Shown: positions 59,037 to 64,000 of the stretch, in pieces
How positions within the stretch are numbered: the first letter of the stretch is position 1
How the letters are laid out: each line of letters begins with the position of its first letter
Position numbers and translations under genes: made by a program
Source: QHXM01 sp963697975
GTDB taxonomy: Bacteria > Acidobacteriota > Blastocatellia > Pyrinomonadales > Pyrinomonadaceae
Reading direction: 5' to 3'
DNA length: 64,000 nucleotides
Assembly: GCA_963697975.1 (NCBI GenBank)
Contig: OY969111.1
Coordinates: 3,348,001 to 3,412,000, forward strand
Notes under the pieces: model-generated
What the model was told of the DNA's origin: nothing
Seen by the model: the letters and a program-made list of their open reading frames with translations, nothing else
Database searches by the model: none

Positions 59037-59585
59037 TTAGTGTCCTGCCGTCGCCCCGACGGCGCGTGAGCGCGCAGGGCGGCGTTCGTGCTTGGAACAG
59101 GCGCGAGCGAGGGCCTGTTCGACGCGCGGCTCGACGTTGCATTCTGGCTGGCGACAGACGGCTGCCAGTTCGGAAATGACCAGATAGCGGGCGCGCTCAA
59201 GCATTCGTTGCTCTCGGAACGAGAGCGGCTTGATATGACTCAAAAATGTCAGGTTCTTGAGCACATCGGCGGCTTCGAAAATGTCGCCGGTGCGCATCTT
59301 CTCGGAGAAATCCTTGAAACGATCTTTCCAGTCGTGGGCGGGGGACGTGAAATCATCTGAGAGATTCTTTAAGAGCATCTCGCATTCGCCGGAAGAGATC
59401 GGGGAACGAAGGCCAACTTCTGAAGCATTGGCGACTGGGACGAGAACTAGGGAATTGGTAGCAGCAAGACGAAGCGTGTAGAAAGGAAGGGTATTGGGGC
59501 CTATTTGCTTCTGTTCTATCTGCTCGATGGTCCCGATTCCGTGGTTAGGGTAAACGACTTTCTGGCCGACTTTAAAGCCCACCAT
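59037..59585 (-). CDS. carD: CarD-family transcriptional regulator
   Basis: The product has 182 residues from the ATG at 59585, which has GGAGGT five bases upstream. The N-terminal RNA-polymerase-interacting Tudor-like domain reads VGQKVVYPNHGIGTIEQIEQ and PFYTLRLAATNSLVLVPV. The C-terminal helical DNA-binding part has SREKM-like patches (KDRFKDFSEKMRTGD, LERARYLVISELA). CarD proteins stabilise the open complex, notably at rRNA promoters. The last 25 residues (CSKHERRPARSRAVG) are basic and look like an extra tail. Confidence 0.92.
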   Translation of the reverse strand: MVGFKVGQKVVYPNHGIGTIEQIEQKQIGPNTLPFYTLRLAATNSLVLVPVANASEVGLRSPISSGECEMLLKNLSDDFTSPAHDWKDRFKDFSEKMRTGDIFEAADVLKNLTFLSHIKPLSFREQRMLERARYLVISELAAVCRQPECNVEPRVEQALARACSKHERRPARSRAVGATAGH

Positions 59586-59741
59586 TATCACCTCCATCGA
59601 ATTACAAAAATCAGACTGCGCCGCACGCGCGGGTCTGGACACCCGTCAAAATAGTTGCGACGCGAATCCAAGCGTCGGGTCTCGCTTAATTCTCACAAAA
59701 GTGTAACAAGCTGTGTCGGGAAGCGTCAAGGAATTCAGAGC

Positions 59742-59818
59742 AGTGATAGATGGTGGGCGATGGGTGATAAGAAAGAACCTGGTTTTCTCTTATCACCTAT
59801 CGCCCATCACCTATCACT
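59742..59818. repeat. heptamer hairpin (GTGATAG/GTGATGG units)
   Basis: The left arm AGTGATAGATGGTGGGCGAT continues with GGGTGATAAG. The right arm CTTATCACCTATCGCCCATC ends with ACCTATCACT. It overlaps the last five bases of the winged-helix gene, whose TGA stop is read from the repeat (reverse complement of TCA). Confidence 0.87.
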
Positions 59819-60152
59819 TTCTTGTCAGGCAGTAGCCGACGCAGACCTTCGTTTCTATGTTAAGGCCGAAGGGAGCGAGACGCTGGCGCAGACGATAGAT
59901 GTGGACGTGGAGGCTTTGCGCGTTGAAGGGAGCGCTCTCGCCCCAGGCGTAGCGCCAGATTTCTTCGGAGAGGACGAGCCGCTCGATGTTGCGGACAAGG
60001 CGCGAGATGATGAGAAACTCTTTGAGCGGGAGCTTGAGAGAATGCCCGCCACATTCGATGTAATAGTTGGCATGCTCGACGCGCAGGTAGCCGTCGTCAT
60101 ACTCATCTGCCTCCACCGTCCCGATCGGGATTTTTGTTGGCGCGAGAGACAT
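59814..60152 (-). CDS. stand-alone winged-helix DNA-binding protein
   Basis: The product has 112 residues. The last 100 residues match the OmpR/PhoB effector domain: HSLKLPLKEFLIISRLVRNI, VLSEEIWRYAWGES, and SLHVHIYRLRQRLAPFGLNI (recognition helix), then IETKVCVGYCL (wing). There is no receiver domain, unlike ordinary response regulators. Regulation by phosphorylation is therefore unlikely. It is flanked on both sides by GTGATAG-type hairpins. Its targets are unknown. Confidence 0.82.
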   Translation of the reverse strand: MSLAPTKIPIGTVEADEYDDGYLRVEHANYYIECGGHSLKLPLKEFLIISRLVRNIERLVLSEEIWRYAWGESAPFNAQSLHVHIYRLRQRLAPFGLNIETKVCVGYCLTRK

Positions 60153-60159
60153 ATAAAAA

Positions 60160-60231
60160 GTGATAAGTGATGGGTGATGGGTGATAGGAAAGAGTGTTTT
60201 CTCTTATCACCTATCACCCATTACTTATCAC
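60160..60231. repeat. heptamer hairpin (GTGATGG units)
   Basis: The left arm GTGATAAGTGATGGGTGATG continues with GGTGATAGG. The right arm CTATCACCCATTACTTATCA ends with C. It lies 8 bases from the winged-helix start and 5 bases from the receptor stop. It is near-identical to 59742-59818 and to 43955-44031. Confidence 0.87.
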
Positions 60232-60236
60232 CGCTC

Positions 60237-63200
60237 TTAAAAGTTGAATCGCAAAGCGAATTGAATCTGGCGATTCGTTCCCAGTCCGACGGTGCGTTCG
60301 ACCGTTTGCCTGAGCAGCCCAAAGGTCGAGCCTGCGGCGGCTTGTGTAAATGGCTGTCCGGGCTGAATCAGGTTCGTCCCCACGCCCAGCGAGTTATTCA
60401 AGGTCGAAGATGGCGGCGCAAAGTTCGTCATGTTGAAGATGTTGAAGACCTCCGTGCGAAACTCTATGTTAGTAGTCTCCGTCAAGCGGAAGCGCTTGTT
60501 CAAAATCAAATCAAACTGCCTGAAGTTAGGCCCGCGCAGAGCGTTGCGTGGAAGATTGCCGAACGTGCCGGGCGCTGGGATAGCGAACGCCGCCGGGTTG
60601 AGCAGATTCCGGTCGTTGTCGAGATATGGACTGACGCCGGGAATCAGGTCGGGTCGGCGGACGTTGCGCGACGCGCCGCCGCCGGACGTGTTGACGACCG
60701 CCGTGAAACCTGCGGGCAGCGGAGTCGCCGCGTTGATCGTGCCGGGAAGAGCGCGCACCTCGCCCGCCGTGCAACCAGCCGCAGCATTCGTACACTGAAT
60801 AACAACATCAGCCCTGGTCACGAGCACTTCAATAGGCAATCCCGAACGGGCGTTGATGATTCCGCCGATCTCCATATTTCCGAACATGGCGTTGCCAACG
60901 CTGCCCAAGTCGTAACGCTTTCCGCTGCCGAACGGTAGGGCGTAGATCGCACTCAGGTTGAAGGTGTGGCGCACGTCGAAGTTGTTGTAGCCGCGATCAT
61001 CCTCGAAGTTGAAGTTGGTCGCCAGGGTTCTCGCTTCGTTCGATCCGGCAGTATTGCCGAAACTACGCGAAAAGGTGTATTGCGCGTTGAGCGTCAGCCC
61101 GGTGTCGAACCGGCGCGCCAGTGTCGTTTGCAAAGCGCTGTAGCTATCGGAGCCGCCGCTCGTCTTGTAGTCAACTTCGGCGAAGGGATTCGACACGGTT
61201 GTTCCCGAAACGATTGAGAACTCGCGCACGGTCGTCACGGCGATGACGCGTCCCGTGACGGGGTCTGTGCGATTGACGACGCCAAAGCCTGTCGGAACAT
61301 TCGTTCCGTTGACGATTGAAGTTTGACCCGGCAGGATTTTGTTGGCGATGCTGCGCAGGAAGAGGTTGCGACCCTGGCTGCCGACATAAGCTATCGTGCC
61401 GACAATGTTGTAGGGCAACTCCTGCTGCATGGAGAAGCTGTACTGGTAGACCTTCTCCGGTATCTCATACTCGCCGGAGTAAGCGCGCGGCTGGTAAGAG
61501 CGCGTGCTGGGATTGGAGTTGAAGAAAGCAACCGCCGCAGCCGGGTCGAGCGGAAAGACGTTGAGCGCGCCGCTCGTGAAGGTGGAACTGATGCGATCAG
61601 ATTCAATCGGTTGAATCTGGTCTTCGGTCTGACCCGGCCCGTAGTAGATGCCGAAGCCGCCGCGCAGGACTGTGCGCCCGCCGCCGAAGAACCCGCCGCC
61701 GCCAGGATTTGGCGACCACGTCATCGCGATGCGTGGGCCAAAGTTGGTCTTCGACGCTTTGAACGCGGCTTCCGACGGTGAACGAAACTGGCCGGTCTCG
61801 ATGTCGAACAGCACCTGCAAGTTTCTGTCTTCGCGCAGCGGCGTGTAGTACTCGTAGCGCAGGCCGTAGTTCAAGATCAGGTTCGGACGAATCCTCCATT
61901 CATCCTGCGCGTAAGCGACGTAGTATTCCTGTTTGGCGTAACGCTGTCCGGTTGCCCCATTGTTGAAGGGACTGGGCGCGCTCACGTCGCCGAGAAATTG
62001 AACCGACTGCGGGGTGTTCGCCAGAAAGCCTCCGATGTTCGCGTAAGTGTAGGTCGTACCTCCGAGCCTGTCCGTATAGAGGCGAATAGCACGGAATTCA
62101 CCGCCAAACTTGTAGTTGTGGTTCCCCTTCGTCCAGTTCAGCGTGTCAATAAAGGAAAGCGTGTAGGGCGTGTAGGGCTGACCTCGCCCGTTGGTGGCGG
62201 AGTTGGCGCGAACCAGTCCGCCCGGAACAGCCGTGCCTGCCGACGTTCCCTGTCCGGCGATGCCGAAGTTGGCCGTGTTGCCGGAGATGTTGAGAGCAAT
62301 TCCTGATAGATCAATACCGTTGACAGTGGGAGCAAAGCCGTTGATGCGCGTGTAAGCTCCGTTGAATCCGAATTTGAACTCGTTGAGCAGCGTCGGCTTC
62401 AGGATTGATTGAAGGGCGATGACGCCGTTCTGCGGATTTGCTTGAATCAGGACGCGACGACCCGTCACGCCTTCGGGCTGGTCGTTGCTACCCTGATCGC
62501 GAAAGTAGCGCAGATACATCGAGTGGCGCGGATTGAATTTGTAGTCGAAGCGCGCGGCCACAGAGTTTTCATTGACGCTGGAGTTAGCCTGAAGCTGCGC
62601 CACGTCGAAGAGGTTGCTGCCCGTGCCCTGCTGAATAATCGCTACATTGGGTGAACGAAAAGCGGCAATCAAAGGAACGATGGCCGCGTTGCAGGGAGAC
62701 GCGCCTGTTCCGATAGGCGGAGCGCAGATGCGTGATGCCGTGCCGGGCACGGCCTCGATGGAATTGACTCCGGCGCGCAGCCGATAGCCTTCATAGGAGA
62801 AGAAGAAGAAAAACTTGTCCCTGACGATTGGCCCGCCGACTGAGCCGCCGAACTGGTTGAGACGCAGCGGGCTTTTCTGGCCGATGATGTTGTCGAAGAA
62901 GTTGGCGGCGTCGAGCGCGTCGTTGCGCAGGAACTCGAAGACTGAGCCGTGAAATTGATTGCCGCCCGATTTAGTGACGACGTTGATTTGTCCGCCCGTC
63001 CCCGTGCCGTACTCCGCCGGAAAGTTGTTCGAGTCAACGCGAAATTCCTGTACGTTCTCCAGACTCGATTGGAGGCGAAAGGGCGAGGGCACTTCGCCAT
63101 TCAGGTTGCCGGGGCTTGCGTCGATGATGGCCGAGCCTTCGATGCCGTCAAAGCGGATGATGTTCTGCTGCACGGCGCGGCCCGAAAAGCGTATGTCGCC

Positions 63201-63740
63201 GAACGTGCCGGAGCCGCTGTTGACGGAGCCGGGGGCTTGCAGGTAGAGCTGCGAAAGTTGACGGCCATTGATCGGCAGTCCGACGACTTCGCGCTGGCTC
63301 ACGGTCGCACCCATACGCGCCGAACTGGTATCAGTTGCGGCTTCCGAAGCTGCGACGATGTCAACCGATGCCGAGACCTCGCTCGTCTTGAGCGTGATGT
63401 TCAGGTTCAGTTCCTGCCCGACGTTCAGTTGAATGTCTGTGACTGTGGAAGGCGCGAAGTTCTGTCCAGTTGCTGTGACAATATAGTCTGACGCTTTGAG
63501 CGCCGGGACAGCGAATGTCCCGTCGTCGCTCGTCGTCGCCGTTCGCTCTTCGCCTGTTCGCTCGTTTCTAACAACAACGGTCGCGCCGGGCACGATTGCG
63601 CCGTTCGCATCTGTCACGGTGCCGACGATGCGGCCCTGATCGGTTTGAGCGAAGACTGGCGCGGTCGCCAGCAGCAGCGCCGCGACCGCTATCACGAAAC
63701 GTAAGAATTGGGGATGCCGCTTTGGTTGCAGCTTAGCCAT
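60237..63740 (-). CDS. TonB-dependent receptor, Oar-like, with carboxypeptidase-regulatory domain
   Basis: The product has 1167 residues from the ATG at 63740, which follows CAGGAGGC; the longer upstream frame has no signal. The signal peptide (FVIAVAALLLATAPVFAQTD) is followed by a carboxypeptidase-regulatory-like domain at about 33-115 (GRIVGTVTDANGAIVPGATV), a plug (VVGLPINGRQLSQLYLQAPG, GGQINVVTKSGGNQFHGSVF) and a barrel that ends in Phe (IQFALRFNF). It is a paralogue of the receptor at 23475-26486 with only moderate similarity. No gene next to it suggests its substrate. The 260 bases upstream to the window edge hold no gene I can support. Confidence 0.93.
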   Translation of the reverse strand: MAKLQPKRHPQFLRFVIAVAALLLATAPVFAQTDQGRIVGTVTDANGAIVPGATVVVRNERTGEERTATTSDDGTFAVPALKASDYIVTATGQNFAPSTVTDIQLNVGQELNLNITLKTSEVSASVDIVAASEAATDTSSARMGATVSQREVVGLPINGRQLSQLYLQAPGSVNSGSGTFGDIRFSGRAVQQNIIRFDGIEGSAIIDASPGNLNGEVPSPFRLQSSLENVQEFRVDSNNFPAEYGTGTGGQINVVTKSGGNQFHGSVFEFLRNDALDAANFFDNIIGQKSPLRLNQFGGSVGGPIVRDKFFFFFSYEGYRLRAGVNSIEAVPGTASRICAPPIGTGASPCNAAIVPLIAAFRSPNVAIIQQGTGSNLFDVAQLQANSSVNENSVAARFDYKFNPRHSMYLRYFRDQGSNDQPEGVTGRRVLIQANPQNGVIALQSILKPTLLNEFKFGFNGAYTRINGFAPTVNGIDLSGIALNISGNTANFGIAGQGTSAGTAVPGGLVRANSATNGRGQPYTPYTLSFIDTLNWTKGNHNYKFGGEFRAIRLYTDRLGGTTYTYANIGGFLANTPQSVQFLGDVSAPSPFNNGATGQRYAKQEYYVAYAQDEWRIRPNLILNYGLRYEYYTPLREDRNLQVLFDIETGQFRSPSEAAFKASKTNFGPRIAMTWSPNPGGGGFFGGGRTVLRGGFGIYYGPGQTEDQIQPIESDRISSTFTSGALNVFPLDPAAAVAFFNSNPSTRSYQPRAYSGEYEIPEKVYQYSFSMQQELPYNIVGTIAYVGSQGRNLFLRSIANKILPGQTSIVNGTNVPTGFGVVNRTDPVTGRVIAVTTVREFSIVSGTTVSNPFAEVDYKTSGGSDSYSALQTTLARRFDTGLTLNAQYTFSRSFGNTAGSNEARTLATNFNFEDDRGYNNFDVRHTFNLSAIYALPFGSGKRYDLGSVGNAMFGNMEIGGIINARSGLPIEVLVTRADVVIQCTNAAAGCTAGEVRALPGTINAATPLPAGFTAVVNTSGGGASRNVRRPDLIPGVSPYLDNDRNLLNPAAFAIPAPGTFGNLPRNALRGPNFRQFDLILNKRFRLTETTNIEFRTEVFNIFNMTNFAPPSSTLNNSLGVGTNLIQPGQPFTQAAAGSTFGLLRQTVERTVGLGTNRQIQFALRFNF

Positions 63741-64000
63741 AAAGCCTCCTGTGGGGTTTGTGCAAAATTGAAAGTATTGGCCCTGGGCGCATACACGTCT
63801 GTCGTGGAATAAGAGTGACAAAGGTGCGTATCGCCGAAGCCGTTCAGAATATTTACAAGTGCGAGTAGAGTGCGTGTGAATCAAAGATGGAATGTATCGG
63901 GCAGAGATTAAATGGGAGTGAATGTCATCTTAACTATTTGTAAACTTTGAGGCATTCGCTTCTTTGGCTGAGGCGTTGCGCTCAAAAAAGAAAAAGCTCG

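Noticed and set aside
1..64000. tRNA, rRNA or other structured RNA genes
   Set aside because: I looked for T-loop motifs (GGTTCGAATCC-like) and conserved rRNA stretches on both strands and saw none. A covariance search could still find small RNAs.

Overview
The window looks like a piece of an Acidobacteriota chromosome, most likely class Blastocatellia. This is inferred from gene content, not from a marker tree. The evidence is two Oar-like TonB-dependent receptors with an N-terminal carboxypeptidase-regulatory domain, a tandem pair of exported VWA proteins of the type abundant in Acidobacteria, a PEP-CTERM sorting tail, a CarD regulator, many exported peptidases, and moderately GC-rich DNA. 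No rRNA, tRNA, CRISPR array, transposase or phage gene was recognised. Most of the window is ordinary chromosome with short operons and unrelated housekeeping genes.

Layout. 1-5.4 kb: end of a PEP-CTERM protein, a PEGA/PKD/OmpA-like exported protein, two tiny membrane proteins, glycyl-tRNA synthetase and a CCA-adding enzyme. 5.4-6.3 kb: an AT-richer pair (gamma-glutamylcyclotransferase-like protein and a membrane protein). 6.4-13.4 kb: acyl-CoA dehydrogenase, M28 peptidase, a VWA protein and small membrane or hypothetical proteins. 13.5-16.8 kb: an accessory patch in which a serine hydrolase, a MazF-type toxin with its antitoxin and an unrecognised protein all lie on the minus strand, separated by sequences that look like integron attC sites. 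17-26.5 kb: class II fructose bisphosphatase (glpX) operon, a lone PD-(D/E)XK nuclease-like protein, a processive GT2 glycosyltransferase, an M24 aminopeptidase and a TonB receptor. 26.6-35.5 kb: a GT-C-like membrane protein, PepE, DinB, a Tat-exported aminotransferase, the VWA pair and an amidohydrolase. 35.7-45 kb: dienelactone hydrolase, PfkB kinase, UvrC, an outer-membrane barrel behind a sigma-54-type promoter, and several lipoproteins. 45-64 kb: thymidine kinase, YjjX, a LeuA-family enzyme, M20 peptidase, DUF4388 and TonB proteins, GT9, gpmI, eno, a CNNM/CBS transporter, CarD, a lone winged-helix protein and a second large TonB receptor.

Two features stand out. First, the intergenic spaces are full of palindromes of three types: about twenty hairpins whose arms are tandem short repeats, mostly of seven bases; larger nested palindromes sharing an AATAGCC/GGCTATT motif; and REP/BIME-like elements. 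Many touch start or stop codons. Second, the 13.5-16.8 kb patch has the architecture of a small orphan gene-cassette array (attC sites without an integrase), with one good attC-like site and two weaker ones. The glycolytic genes (glpX, gpmI, eno, a PfkB kinase), the peptidases (M28, M24, S51, M20) and the TonB receptors fit a heterotroph living on peptides and polymers.
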